This document shows, one piece after another, positions 1 through 8,906 of a DNA stretch of 64,000 nt. Position 1 is the first letter of the stretch. The number at the start of each line of letters is the position of its first letter. The notes below the pieces were generated by a model. That model was not told where the DNA came from. It worked only from the letters and a program-made list of their open reading frames with translations, and made no database searches. The translations under genes and the position numbers were made by a program. The DNA is from Tritonibacter aquimaris. GTDB taxonomy: Bacteria > Pseudomonadota > Alphaproteobacteria > Rhodobacterales > Rhodobacteraceae. The stretch is taken from positions 62,001-126,000 of the forward strand of contig NZ_WIXK01000002.1 in assembly GCF_009617595.1 (NCBI RefSeq), given 5' to 3'.

Positions 1-356
1 TTGCCTGTGGTGCGATGCACAAGATGGCGTACGGCAGCTGTATCCAGTGCCTGCGGTGTAACCGGAGTGATATCCTCCGTGAGACTGTGAAACAGCACAT
101 CACAGCGCAACGTGTGCCCACGCTCAAATGGCAGCGGTACAAACAGACCATTGTTCATTTTCACAATGATATCAAAGTCCGTCGCACTTAGACCTTTGAG
201 ATCCGCCTCCAACGTACGTGCAGGACCAGCCAGCAGCACCGACTTCCCCGCAAAGCGGCTCTCATCCAACAACATGTTGGACGCGTATATGCGGTAGAGG
301 AGCTTATATCTTAGCACCTCAAGAAGTTTTGGGCATCGTCTACGAGCTGGTGTCAT
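1..356 (-). CDS. Glycosyltransferase family 29-like (sialyltransferase-like) protein, partial
   Basis: The frame runs off the left edge, so only the first 118 or so residues are visible. I start it at the ATG at 356, preceded by a purine-rich AAAAAAGG; the ATG at 275 would lose a basic stretch that looks genuinely coding. After the basic N-terminus comes GKSVLLAGPARTLEADLKG, then DFDIIVKMNNG and CDVLFHS. This layout (Rossmann-like strand, then a short strand ending in MN, then a DVLFH strand) resembles the large sialyl motif of GT29 enzymes. Members transfer sugars such as sialic acid onto surface glycans. It is divergent from two further glycosyltransferases. The family call is by pattern only, since the second half with the catalytic region is outside the window. 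Confidence 0.5.
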   Translation of the reverse strand, partial: MTPARRRCPKLLEVLRYKLLYRIYASNMLLDESRFAGKSVLLAGPARTLEADLKGLSATDFDIIVKMNNGLFVPLPFERGHTLRCDVLFHSLTEDITPVTPQALDTAAVRHLVHRTTG

Positions 357-508
357 GCCCAAACCTTTTTTCGATTAAGTACCGAACCAGTCACCGCCGC
401 ACGCGATGGGCTGGCTCAAGTCTATAATGCTTTCATCTTCGGAGTGCGAGCTTGCACAAGCGACTTTTTTCTGCGCATTTCAGGAGCAACCCGAGAAAGA
501 TCAACCAA

Positions 509-1306
509 ATGCCATCCTCTACCCAAAACGACAGCGCACCGGTGCTCATCCTGACCATGAAATGGGGCACCATGTATGGGCCACATTATGTGAACAATCT
601 GGCGCGGGGGGTAAAAAAACACCTAAACCGACCGCATCGCTTTATCTGTTTCACCGATGACACTCAGGGGTTGGATGCAGGGATCGAAACTTTCCCTCTG
701 CCCGAGCTCGGACTGCCAGAAGGGCATAGCGACACCCGGTGGCGTAAGCTCGCCCTGTTTCGTGAGGATCTGTTTGGCCTCAATGGCACCGCGCTATTTC
801 TTGATCTCGATCTGATCATTGTGGATGATCTCGAGCCGCTGTTTGAACTGGAAGGCAACTTCCATATCATTCGCGACGATGATCTGTTTCGCCCCAAACC
901 CCTGCGCAAGATTAACCCAAAGCGGGATGCGTTTTTGCATTCAGTCGGCAATAGTTCAGTGTTTCGCTATGAGGTTGGCGCACATAGCTATATCTTGGAT
1001 GAATTTGTCAAAGACCCGGCAGCGGCAACGGCCGGGTATGAGATCAGCCAGCAATTTCAAAGCGCGCAACTCGCCAAACAGGGCAACCTGAACTACTGGC
1101 CGGTGGAATGGTGCGTGAGTTTTAAAAATCACTGTGTGCCGCGCAATTTCCGCAGCTTTTTCAGCGATCCAACCCTGCCGCAGGGCGCGCGCATTGTTGT
1201 ATTTGCGGGCTCACCCAAGATGGATGACGCGCTGAATGGCAAAGGTGGGAAATGGTATCGCCGCATTGGTGATGTGGCCTGGTTGAAATCTCTCTGGGAA
1301 GACTGA
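509..1306 (+). CDS. Glycosyltransferase (DxD-type, GT8-like)
   Basis: Encodes 265 residues from the ATG at 509; an in-frame TTG at 452 would add 19 residues but has no better ribosome site. The N-terminal half has the strand VLILTMKWGTMYGPHYVNNL, a loop with RFICFTDD, and then ALFLDLDLIIVDDLEP. The LDLDLIIVDD segment is the acidic metal and nucleotide-sugar site of GT-A fold glycosyltransferases, and the arrangement is closest to GT8-like enzymes. No membrane segment is visible, so it is probably cytosolic or membrane-peripheral. Eight bases separate it from the next glycosyltransferase, so the two are probably cotranscribed. The acceptor is unknown; a role in capsule, exopolysaccharide or lipopolysaccharide decoration is inferred from neighbours. 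Confidence 0.7.
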   Translation: MPSSTQNDSAPVLILTMKWGTMYGPHYVNNLARGVKKHLNRPHRFICFTDDTQGLDAGIETFPLPELGLPEGHSDTRWRKLALFREDLFGLNGTALFLDLDLIIVDDLEPLFELEGNFHIIRDDDLFRPKPLRKINPKRDAFLHSVGNSSVFRYEVGAHSYILDEFVKDPAAATAGYEISQQFQSAQLAKQGNLNYWPVEWCVSFKNHCVPRNFRSFFSDPTLPQGARIVVFAGSPKMDDALNGKGGKWYRRIGDVAWLKSLWED

Positions 1307-1314
1307 GCAGACTG

Positions 1315-2154
1315 ATGTCGCAGAAATCCTGGTTCGCACATCTAAAGTGGCTCTATCGTATTCGGGCCTGTAAACAAGAACTAAGCGGCCGAGGAGTCGC
1401 CGCGCAGCCCCATGGGCTGGATGCACCACTTGTGGTTTCCCTCACCAGCTTTCCGCCAAGGTTCCCACAGCTGCACCTTACCTTGCAGTGCCTGTTGAAA
1501 CAGAGCATCGCGGCAGATGAAACCATTTTATGGATCGCTCATCGGGATATGGCTCAGCTCACGCAGGAAATTTTGTCATTGCAGGATGCAGGGCTGACCA
1601 TTCGTGCCTGCGACGACACCAGATCATACAAAAAATTGGTGCCAGCCTTGGTTGAAGATCCCAACCGCTACCTCGTAACTGCAGATGATGATTGCTATTA
1701 TCGCGCAGATTGGCTGGAGGGTTTGGTCAATTCCAGCAAGGATAGTCCCAAGGCGGTTGTATCACATCGTGCGCATCGAATGGTTTTGAAAGCCGATGGA
1801 AGCTGTGCCCCATACGAACGCTGGACAAAGAATATTGATCAACTGGCAGAGGGGCCGGAAGTTTTTGCCACGGGTGTTGGCGGTGTCCTTTACCCACCTC
1901 ATGCATTGGATGCACGCGCCACTGATAGCGAGCTGTTCCAGAAGATTTGCCCAAATGCCGATGATGTTTGGTTTTACTGGATGGCACGGCTGAATGACCG
2001 GTACGTCCGCCATGTTGGCCCCAAAACACGAATTTTGGAATGGGCTGGGACACAGGATGTCAGCCTGCGCAGTATCAACCATGGGCCTGAGGCTGATAAT
2101 GGCAATGACCGGGCGATTGCGGCCATGATTGCAGAATTTGGCCTGCCCAAGTGA
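1315..2154 (+). CDS. Glycosyltransferase (GT2-like)
   Basis: 279 residues, starting eight bases after the preceding glycosyltransferase gene. After a basic N-terminus the GT-A core begins with PLVVSLTSFPPRF. A TADDDCYY motif follows at about residues 123-130, matching the DxD site that binds metal and nucleotide sugar. The later WARL/NDRYVRHVGPKTRI region resembles the acceptor end of bacterial glycosyltransferases that often sit in polysaccharide loci. No transmembrane helix is seen. It is probably in one transcription unit with the upstream gene. A weak GGCGCG...CGCGCC inverted repeat follows the stop codon. The sugar and acceptor cannot be told from sequence alone. Confidence 0.65.
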   Translation: MSQKSWFAHLKWLYRIRACKQELSGRGVAAQPHGLDAPLVVSLTSFPPRFPQLHLTLQCLLKQSIAADETILWIAHRDMAQLTQEILSLQDAGLTIRACDDTRSYKKLVPALVEDPNRYLVTADDDCYYRADWLEGLVNSSKDSPKAVVSHRAHRMVLKADGSCAPYERWTKNIDQLAEGPEVFATGVGGVLYPPHALDARATDSELFQKICPNADDVWFYWMARLNDRYVRHVGPKTRILEWAGTQDVSLRSINHGPEADNGNDRAIAAMIAEFGLPK

Positions 2155-2157
2155 TGA

Positions 2158-2180
2158 GGCGCGACAAAAGTTGGCGCGCC
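2158..2180. terminator. Weak inverted repeat between convergent genes
   Basis: GGCGCG at 2158-2163 pairs with CGCGCC at 2175-2180 across an 11-base loop, just after the glycosyltransferase stop and before the peroxiredoxin stop. There is no U-run on either strand, so intrinsic termination is doubtful. Confidence 0.3.
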
Positions 2181-2192
2181 CCAAGAACTCGC

Positions 2193-2843
2193 TTATTCCG
2201 GCGCTTTGGTTTTGCGCAGGTACGGGAAGATGGTTTCGAATTCACCAAACTTCGCCTTAGCATCTTCATTAGATACGGCTGGTGGAATGATCACATCTTC
2301 GCCTGGAACCCAGTTCGCAGGTGTTGCAACACCCTTGGATGACATCTGCAGACCATCCAGCGCACGCAGGATTTCAGCAAAGTTACGGCCCACAGTCATC
2401 GGATAGGTCATCGACAGCTTCAGTTGCTTGTCAGGACCAATAATAAAGACAGAGCGCACGGTTGCGCTGTCTGCCGGCGTGCGGCCATCTGGCAGATAGG
2501 CTTCGGCGGGCAGCATGTCGAAGGCTTTGGAAATCTCAAGCTCTACATCGGCGATGATCGGAAAGCCCGCTTCGGTCTTGGCGTAGCTTTCAATGTCACC
2601 TTTCCACTTGCGGTGATCTTCGGCGCTGTCGACCGAAACACCAATTACCTTGGTGTTGCGTGCGGCCCATTCATCGTTGAGCTGGGCAACTGCGCCGAAC
2701 TCGGTTGTGCAGACCGGGGTGAAGTCTTTGGGGTGGCTGAACAGGATCGCCCAGCTGTCACCAATCCAGTCGTGGAATGTGATGCTGCCCTGATCGGTTT
2801 CAGCGGTGAAATTTGGAACGGTATCGTTAATGCGCAAACCCAT
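2193..2843 (-). CDS. 1-Cys peroxiredoxin (Prx6 type)
   Basis: 216 residues from the ATG at 2843, which has AGGGAGAG a few bases upstream; the longer frame to 2936 lacks such a site. The peroxidatic site is HPKDFTPVCTTE, with Cys45 in the PVCTTE signature of the Prx6 subfamily. It is the only cysteine in the protein, so this is a 1-Cys enzyme that needs an external reductant. The length and the long C-terminal dimer extension (VATPANWVPGEDVIIPP) fit Prx6, not AhpC. It reduces hydrogen peroxide and organic or lipid hydroperoxides in the cytosol. It is divergent from an aldehyde dehydrogenase gene, which hints at a shared response to lipid oxidation, but this is inference. Confidence 0.93.
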   Translation of the reverse strand: MGLRINDTVPNFTAETDQGSITFHDWIGDSWAILFSHPKDFTPVCTTEFGAVAQLNDEWAARNTKVIGVSVDSAEDHRKWKGDIESYAKTEAGFPIIADVELEISKAFDMLPAEAYLPDGRTPADSATVRSVFIIGPDKQLKLSMTYPMTVGRNFAEILRALDGLQMSSKGVATPANWVPGEDVIIPPAVSNEDAKAKFGEFETIFPYLRKTKAPE

Positions 2844-3060
2844 TGCGTCTCTCCCTATGGCGGAACCAAAGCGCAAATTTACTTTGGTTGAGTCATATAT
2901 AGGCTCGCGCGACGTCACAGGGAACCGGGCAGCCACAGAGGAATGGATTTTTCACGTCAGGTGATTTGTGTTTTTTGATCAAATTTTTATGGCAGCACTT
3001 GCTCACATGAAACTGCGGTGCCACAGTGACGCAAACATGAACCCAACCGGGAGTGAAACG

Positions 3061-4500
3061 ATGATCGAGAAGCGTGATTTTTACATTAATGGTCAGTGGG
3101 TTAATCCTTCTGAGACACGGGATCACCTGGTTATTGACCCTTCCACGGAATCCCCATGTGCGGTGATTTCACTGGGATCACAGGCAGATACGGATGCGGC
3201 TGTGGCGGCCGCCAAAGCAGCGCTGCCGGGCTGGATGGACACCCCGGTAGCCGAGCGTATCGCCAAGGTGGAAACCCTGCTTGAGATTTATCAGCGCCGT
3301 TCCGAAGATCTGGCGCAGGCGATGTCGCTGGAAATGGGCGCACCGCTGGATCTGTCGCGCGGATCGCAAGCAGGGGCCGGCAGCTGGCATCTGCAAAACT
3401 TCATCGCCGCGGCGAAGGAATACAACTTTGATCATCCGCTGAATGATGCCAGCCCCAATGACCGTATCATCCATGAAGCCGTGGGCGTCGCGGCCTTGAT
3501 CACACCGTGGAACTGGCCGATGAACCAGGTCACGCTCAAGGTTGGTGCGGCTGCTATTGCGGGCTGTACCATGGTGCTCAAACCTTCGGAAGAAAGCCCG
3601 CTGAACGCGATGATCTTTGCCGAGATGATGGATGAAGCAGGCTTCCCGGCGGGTGTATTCAACCTTGTGAACGGGGATGGCGTTGGTGTGGGAACCCAGC
3701 TTTCCACCCATAAAGACGTGGATATGGTGTCCTTTACCGGTTCAACCCGCGCAGGCACCGCCATTTCCAAAGCCGCAGCGGATACATTGAAGCGGGTACA
3801 TCTGGAGCTGGGCGGCAAAGGGGCCAATCTGATTTTTGAAGATGCGGATGAAAAAGCGGTGAAACGCGGCGTGCTGCATATGATGCAAAACACCGGCCAG
3901 AGCTGTAATGCCCCCAGCCGCATGCTGGTTGCCCGCGGCATCTATGACAAGGTTGTGGAAGAGGCCGCGCAAGTGGCCCAATCCATTACCGTCGGCCCAG
4001 CCTCCGAAGAAGGCCGCCACATTGGTCCGGTAGTCAATGAGCTACAGTGGGGCAAAATCCAGGCTCTGATCGAGGAAGGCATCAAGGAAGGCGCCCGGTT
4101 GGTTGCTGGGGGCCCGGGCCGTCCGGATGGATTGAACAAAGGCTTCTATGTACGCCCGACTGTCTTTGCCGATGTAAACAATCAGATGACCATCGCACGT
4201 GAAGAGATTTTTGGCCCGGTGCTGTCGATCCTGCCGTTTGACAGCGAAGAAGAAGCGCTGGAGATCGCAAACGACACGCCATACGGGCTGACAAACTATG
4301 TGCAGACCCAAGACAGCGCCCGCGCCAATCGTCTGGCACGGCAGCTGCGCTCTGGCATGGTAGAGATCAACGGCAAATCCCGCAGCGCTGGTGCGCCTTT
4401 TGGCGGCATGAAACAATCCGGCAATGGCCGTGAAGGTGGCAGCTGGGGAATCGAAGACTTCCTGGAGGTCAAAGCCGTAGGTGGATGGTCACCGGAATAA
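3061..4500 (+). CDS. NAD(P)-dependent aldehyde dehydrogenase
   Basis: 479 residues from the ATG at 3061, chosen because GGGAGTG lies just upstream; the open frame back to 2968 gives an atypical N-terminus. Class hallmarks are present: TPWNWPMNQ in the cofactor domain, FTGSTRAG, the general-base glutamate in LELGGKGANL (about E249), and the nucleophile in GQSCNAP (C282). EEIFGPVLSILPF completes the superfamily signature near the C-terminus. It oxidises an aldehyde to the acid in the cytosol; the substrate is not evident. It is monocistronic, with a strong terminator directly after the stop codon. Confidence 0.92.
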   Translation: MIEKRDFYINGQWVNPSETRDHLVIDPSTESPCAVISLGSQADTDAAVAAAKAALPGWMDTPVAERIAKVETLLEIYQRRSEDLAQAMSLEMGAPLDLSRGSQAGAGSWHLQNFIAAAKEYNFDHPLNDASPNDRIIHEAVGVAALITPWNWPMNQVTLKVGAAAIAGCTMVLKPSEESPLNAMIFAEMMDEAGFPAGVFNLVNGDGVGVGTQLSTHKDVDMVSFTGSTRAGTAISKAAADTLKRVHLELGGKGANLIFEDADEKAVKRGVLHMMQNTGQSCNAPSRMLVARGIYDKVVEEAAQVAQSITVGPASEEGRHIGPVVNELQWGKIQALIEEGIKEGARLVAGGPGRPDGLNKGFYVRPTVFADVNNQMTIAREEIFGPVLSILPFDSEEEALEIANDTPYGLTNYVQTQDSARANRLARQLRSGMVEINGKSRSAGAPFGGMKQSGNGREGGSWGIEDFLEVKAVGGWSPE

Positions 4501-4526
4501 GCCAATCCAGAGAAAACCGTACAGAA

Positions 4527-4550
4527 ACCGCCCTGATGGGCGGTTTTTTT
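4527..4550 (+). terminator. Rho-independent terminator after the aldehyde dehydrogenase gene
   Basis: The stem AACCGCCC / GGGCGGTT with a four-base loop is followed by a seven-T run. It ends exactly at the stop codon of the convergent rluA-like gene. Confidence 0.85.
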
Positions 4551-5204
4551 CTAAAACGGTGCTTTGGCTCGGAAACGCAGGGATTCACCACTGTTGGGGT
4601 GTTTGATGCGCAACTCTTCGGAATGGAGCATCATGCGATCATGTTCGAGCGCCGCGCCACTGGCATAAAGCGGATCACCCAGGATTGCATGTCCCAGTGA
4701 CAGCATATGCACCCTCAGCTGGTGCGAGCGCCCGGTTTTTGGCGTGAGGCGCACACGGGTTTCCGCGTCATTGGATTTCACCACTTTCCAATCGGTCACC
4801 GCCGGTTTGCCGGTGTCATGGCAGACCATCTGGCGCGGCCGGTTGGGCCAATCCACGATAAGCGGCAGATCAACGGTGCCAGAACGTGGTTCGAGCTGCC
4901 CGCTAAGACGGGCCACATAGGTCTTTTTGGTGGTGCGCTTTTCAAATTGCATCGACAGGTGGCGCTGCGCATGTGGTGTGAGCGCAAAAACCATCACGCC
5001 AGAGGTGTCACGATCGAGGCGGTGCACCAGCAGCACTTCGGGGAACACCTGCTGGATACGGGCAATCAAACAATCCGCCAGATGCTCACCCCGTCCCGGA
5101 ACAGAGAGCAGGCCTGCGGGTTTGTTCACCACCAGAATTTCAGCATCGTGGTGCAAAATATCCAGCGGATCCTGCGGCGGGTTATAATCGCTTGTGACTG
5201 TCAT
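4551..5204 (-). CDS. rluA: Pseudouridine synthase RluA
   Basis: 217 residues, close to the 219 of Escherichia coli RluA. The catalytic motif HRLDRDTSG puts the nucleophilic aspartate at D64, the same number as in E. coli RluA. The chain begins with the ILVVNKPAGLLSVPGRG strand and ends with TGRSHQLRVHMLSLGHAILGDPLYA, both typical of this family. There is no S4 RNA-binding domain, which separates it from RluC/RluD and favours RluA, the enzyme that modifies U746 of 23S rRNA and U32 of some tRNAs. The target assignment is by family and size. It lies head-to-tail after the rarD-like gene with 44 bases between, so cotranscription is possible. Confidence 0.85.
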   Translation of the reverse strand: MTVTSDYNPPQDPLDILHHDAEILVVNKPAGLLSVPGRGEHLADCLIARIQQVFPEVLLVHRLDRDTSGVMVFALTPHAQRHLSMQFEKRTTKKTYVARLSGQLEPRSGTVDLPLIVDWPNRPRQMVCHDTGKPAVTDWKVVKSNDAETRVRLTPKTGRSHQLRVHMLSLGHAILGDPLYASGAALEHDRMMLHSEELRIKHPNSGESLRFRAKAPF

Positions 5205-5248
5205 GGGCGCTGCCTAGCCCGCAGTGTGGCAAAGGGCAAGGCAGCGTA

Positions 5249-6142
5249 TCAGGCCTTGGCCCGCATTTGGCGCACCAGAGACACCGAATAGATCACCAGC
5301 GCAGCCCAGATCATCGGAAAGGCAATCTGGCGGGCCCGGTCGAATTCTTCGCCAAAGACAAACACTGCAACCAGAAAGATCATGGTAGGCGCGATGTACT
5401 GAAGGATGCCAATCGTGGTGAGGCGCAAAAGTTTTGCACCATTGGCGTAGGTGATCAGCGGTACAGCTGTGACCACACCGCAGCCCATCAACAAGAACGT
5501 ATCGCGCCAAGACAATGAGAAATGCCCTTCACCTTGCACGGCTAAAAATACCAGATACCCTAGCGCAGGGATTGTAAGGATCAACACCTCAAGCAAGAAA
5601 CCCTGATTTGGGCCGATCGGCAGGGACTTTTTGCAATAAGCATAAAACCCCCAGGTAACCGTCAGCCCGACGGCAACCCAAGGCAACGATCCTGCCTGTA
5701 TCGTCAAAATGACCACAGCCGCGGCTGCAAGCGCAATTGCCAGCAACTGCGCACCCTGGGGCCGCTCGCCGAGCAAAACCGCTGCCATTGCAACGCTGAA
5801 CAAGGGGTTGATGTAATATCCCAAAGCCGCATCAAGCGCATGGCCCGAGCCAATTGCCCAAACATAAATCCCCCAATTCAACGACACCAGCGCCGCCGTA
5901 ATCAGGGCCATCAGCAACATGCGCGGATTTCGCAAGGCGTCCATCAAATCGCCGGTGCGCCGCAGAACAATCAGCAGCCCCCCTGCAATCGGAACCGACC
6001 AAAGAACACGATGCGCCACGACTTCAGCCGGGGGGATATGCGCCACCATTTTCATATAAAGCGGTAAAAAGCCCCACATGAAGTACGCCGCCAATGCAAA
6101 TCCCAGTCCTGCAGGGGTATCTTTGTTCTCTGATGTCGTCAT
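5249..6142 (-). CDS. rarD: EamA-family transporter, RarD-like
   Basis: 297 residues from the ATG at 6142, set by AGGGAG about eight bases upstream; a GTG at 6151 sits directly on that site. The protein is almost entirely hydrophobic, with about ten predicted membrane helices in two EamA repeats. FALAAYFMWGFLPLYMK near the start and HRVLWSVPIAG after it are the hallmark of the RarD subgroup. It is an inner-membrane drug/metabolite exporter whose substrate is not established. Upstream lie about 250 bases before the GlxA-type regulator gene, also on this strand. Confidence 0.85.
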   Translation of the reverse strand: MTTSENKDTPAGLGFALAAYFMWGFLPLYMKMVAHIPPAEVVAHRVLWSVPIAGGLLIVLRRTGDLMDALRNPRMLLMALITAALVSLNWGIYVWAIGSGHALDAALGYYINPLFSVAMAAVLLGERPQGAQLLAIALAAAAVVILTIQAGSLPWVAVGLTVTWGFYAYCKKSLPIGPNQGFLLEVLILTIPALGYLVFLAVQGEGHFSLSWRDTFLLMGCGVVTAVPLITYANGAKLLRLTTIGILQYIAPTMIFLVAVFVFGEEFDRARQIAFPMIWAALVIYSVSLVRQMRAKA

Positions 6143-6394
6143 TTTACGCACTCTCCCTATGAAAGGTGTAAAACACTCATGTCGTGAGCGACATCAACGC
6201 TTTGTGGGTGGACCCATCACAGACGTTCATCAATCCCCCTCAAGTTGCAGACGTGCCTGGAGTAGATCCACCAGCCGCGGCACCAGCTGCGTCAACTGCG
6301 AAGGTCACATACTCGAATGGGGCCATAGGACGTGGGGGATCTATCGGGCCCAGGGCGATTGTCAAAATCTACATGTGTGCAGCCGATGGGACCC

Positions 6395-7363
6395 TCAAAA
6401 CGCCTTTGCAGGAGCCAGACGTTTGCGGCGCCGTGCGGCTGGGGTCAAACCAAAGAACGCTTTATACAGGCCAGAAAACCCGTTGGGAAATCCACACGCC
6501 AGCCCCACATCACGCACTGACATATTGGTATTGAGCAAAAGATTGTTGGCCCGATGCATACGAATTTCTCGGTAAAACCGCTTTGGCGATACGCCGAGCT
6601 GTGATTGAAACTTCCGTTCAAGCGTTCGCAGCGACACCCCAATGGTTTCAGCAATACGCGACATGCTCAGCGGGTGTTCAATGTTTTGCTGCATCAATGC
6701 CACACAGCTGTCGATCTCAGGATCACTAGCACCGGGTGTCGCCATCGCGGTCGGCGGCTGCAGCGTGGAAGGATCGCGCACTTTGTCATGAAGCAATATA
6801 TTAGCAACCGTGGTTTGCGCCGCCAGGGACAGCAGCTCGCCCAGCAGCACAAGTACTATGTCGACTGTCGCCTCAAGGCCCGCGCAGGTTACAATCTGCC
6901 CGTCTTGTGCCGACAATTGATTGCCGATCTCGATATAGCCAAGCCGCTCACGCAGTAAGGTAGAGTTCTCCCAATGGGTAGTGTGATGGGATTCAACGCC
7001 TTCTTCGCGAATGTAACGCGTGGCCGCCTCAGACAGCAAAAAGATCCGTGCACCTGCATAAGCATAGCGTCCCAGAACTGGTCGCATTGCCAAATCGGGA
7101 TGGTGCGGATCGGAATTGCCCAACACAAACAGAAAATCCGCCTGTGGTCTTTGCGGGATATCACTGGTCTCGACCATCACGCCGCAGGGGTTTTTGCGAA
7201 TGCCACCACCTTCGGAATGAAACGACCAGGAAAAAGACGCAGGCGCAACAGTGCGATTGCTGATCCGCAGCGTATCAATGATCGCCGCGAGCTCGGTCAA
7301 AACAAAGCCGTCGCACAAAACAATATCAAAGTGCCAGCCTTTGGGAGAAGACTGAATATTCAT
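6395..7363 (-). CDS. GlxA family transcriptional regulator (DJ-1/PfpI plus AraC domains)
   Basis: 322 residues. The start at 7363 is backed by AAAGGA seven bases upstream; the frame is open to 7384. Residues about 10-200 form a DJ-1/PfpI-like amidotransferase fold (FDIVLCDGFVLTELAAIIDTL at the start) that in this family senses a ligand and lacks peptidase activity. The C-terminal 100 residues are an AraC/XylS DNA-binding domain with two helix-turn-helix units: LSMSRIAETIGVSLRTLERKF and VRDVGLACGFPNGFSGLYKAFFG. It is a cytosolic DNA-binding activator or repressor. Relatives often control quaternary-amine catabolism in marine alphaproteobacteria, but nothing adjacent confirms this here. Confidence 0.87.
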   Translation of the reverse strand: MNIQSSPKGWHFDIVLCDGFVLTELAAIIDTLRISNRTVAPASFSWSFHSEGGGIRKNPCGVMVETSDIPQRPQADFLFVLGNSDPHHPDLAMRPVLGRYAYAGARIFLLSEAATRYIREEGVESHHTTHWENSTLLRERLGYIEIGNQLSAQDGQIVTCAGLEATVDIVLVLLGELLSLAAQTTVANILLHDKVRDPSTLQPPTAMATPGASDPEIDSCVALMQQNIEHPLSMSRIAETIGVSLRTLERKFQSQLGVSPKRFYREIRMHRANNLLLNTNMSVRDVGLACGFPNGFSGLYKAFFGLTPAARRRKRLAPAKAF

Positions 7364-7599
7364 ACCGGATCCTTTGACAACCACCTGTGGCAGCGATCAA
7401 TGCACAGGCAGGATGGATAGATTGTAATTGGATGCGTCGGGTGAAATATGCCTGCGCAGTTGCTTGACGGTGTGAACAGGCAAATCAGCCTTGCCCACAA
7501 CAGTCTTAGCGATGGCTCTTATGAAATATAAAGAGGTGCTTTTGCAATCACATAGCGCCGATATCACCCAAACAGGCTGCGACTTTTCTTGTGATGCAC

Positions 7600-7634
7600 A
7601 GGCGAAAAAAGGCGCAGCCTCGCAGCTGCGCCTT
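7600..7634 (-). terminator. Rho-independent terminator after the thiolase gene
   Basis: On the minus strand AAGGCGCAGC / GCTGCGCCTT forms a GC-rich stem followed by a TTTTTT run, six bases beyond the thiolase stop codon. Confidence 0.85.
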
Positions 7635-7639
7635 GTGTC

Positions 7640-8812
7640 TTAGGGACGTTCAATTGCGATGGCAGTGCCTTCGCCGCCGCCAATACATATCGCAGCAATA
7701 CCGCGCTTCAGGCCGCGTTTTTCCAGCGCGTTCAGCAAGGTCACAATGATGCGCGAACCGGATGCACCAATCGGGTGACCAAGCGCACAAGCACCACCAT
7801 TCACATTGACCTTATCGCGGGAAACACCCAGCTCACGCATAAAGGCCATCGGAACCACAGCAAAGGCTTCATTGATCTCCCAGAGATCGACGTCATCCAC
7901 ACCCCAGCCGAGTTTATCCAGCAGTTTTTGCGCCGCAGGAACGGGTGCGGTTGTGAACCAACCCGGTGCCTGCGCATGGCTTTCATGGCCAACAATATGG
8001 GCGCGAATCGGCAAGTCCTGCTCTTTCGCCACGCTCTCTGACGCCAGAACCATCGCTGCAGCACCATCGGAAATAGATGAAGCATTTGCCGCGGTAATGG
8101 TCCCTTCTTTACGGAAGGCCGGGCGCAGAGTTGGGATCTTTTCGGGACGCGCGGCTTTAGGTTGTTCATCTTCCGCAACCGTCAGCTCACCTTTGCGAGT
8201 CTTGACCGTCACCGGTGCAATTTCAGTATCAAATGCGTTGGCTTCCTGCGCTGCCAAAGCATTCGAAAGAGATTTCAGTGCGTATTCATCCTGCTCTTCG
8301 CGGGTGAACTGGTATTTCTCGGCGCAATCTTCAGCAAAGCTACCCATCAGGCGACCCTGATCGTAGGCGTCTTCCAGACCATCCAGGAACATATGATCCT
8401 GTACCTGACCGTGACCGATTCGTGCGCCATCACGCATTTTCGGCAACAGATATGGGGCATTGGTCATGCTTTCCATACCGCCCGCAACCATTGCTTTGGT
8501 GTGACCAAGCGCAATCTGATCAAAGGCCATCATGGTGGTTTTCATGCCGGAACCACACATTTTGTTCAGGGTTGTGGCAGGAACCTCTTCTCCGAGACCT
8601 CCCCCAATTGCAGCTTGGCGCGCCGGGGCCTGACGCAGGCCTGCCGCCAACACGCAGCCCATCAGCACTTCGTCTACGGTGGACAGTTTTGCATCTTCCA
8701 GCGCAGCACGGATCGCGGTTGCCCCGAGATCAATTGCCGATACATCCGAGAACGTGCCCTGAAACCCACCCATCGGGGTTCGACCTGCACCACAAATAAC
8801 TACTTTTTCCAT
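7640..8812 (-). CDS. Acetyl-CoA C-acetyltransferase (biosynthetic-type thiolase)
   Basis: 390 residues, the usual thiolase length. The acyl-binding cysteine is C86 in NKMCGSGMK, the active-site histidine lies in GGACALGHPIGASG and the second catalytic cysteine in CIGGGEGTA near the C-terminus. The enzyme condenses two acetyl-CoA to acetoacetyl-CoA or runs the reverse cleavage in the cytosol. The NEAFA box is also present. Such enzymes feed polyhydroxybutyrate synthesis (PhaA), the ethylmalonyl-CoA pathway, or ketone-body use (AtoB). No phaB or phaC is adjacent, so I leave the gene symbol open. It is monocistronic with its own terminator. Confidence 0.92.
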   Translation of the reverse strand: MEKVVICGAGRTPMGGFQGTFSDVSAIDLGATAIRAALEDAKLSTVDEVLMGCVLAAGLRQAPARQAAIGGGLGEEVPATTLNKMCGSGMKTTMMAFDQIALGHTKAMVAGGMESMTNAPYLLPKMRDGARIGHGQVQDHMFLDGLEDAYDQGRLMGSFAEDCAEKYQFTREEQDEYALKSLSNALAAQEANAFDTEIAPVTVKTRKGELTVAEDEQPKAARPEKIPTLRPAFRKEGTITAANASSISDGAAAMVLASESVAKEQDLPIRAHIVGHESHAQAPGWFTTAPVPAAQKLLDKLGWGVDDVDLWEINEAFAVVPMAFMRELGVSRDKVNVNGGACALGHPIGASGSRIIVTLLNALEKRGLKRGIAAICIGGGEGTAIAIERP

Positions 8813-8906
8813 TCCAACTCCTCCAATTTTAAGCGAAACTCTTACCCATTAGAAAGCTTTAGCGGGTAAATTGCGCTAAACATCTCTACCTACTCCGGGG
8901 GACAGT

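Noticed and set aside
6184-6534. Plus-strand frame of 116 codons between rarD and the GlxA-type gene
   Set aside because: It overlaps the 3' end of the regulator, starts at GTG without a ribosome site, and shows no family pattern.
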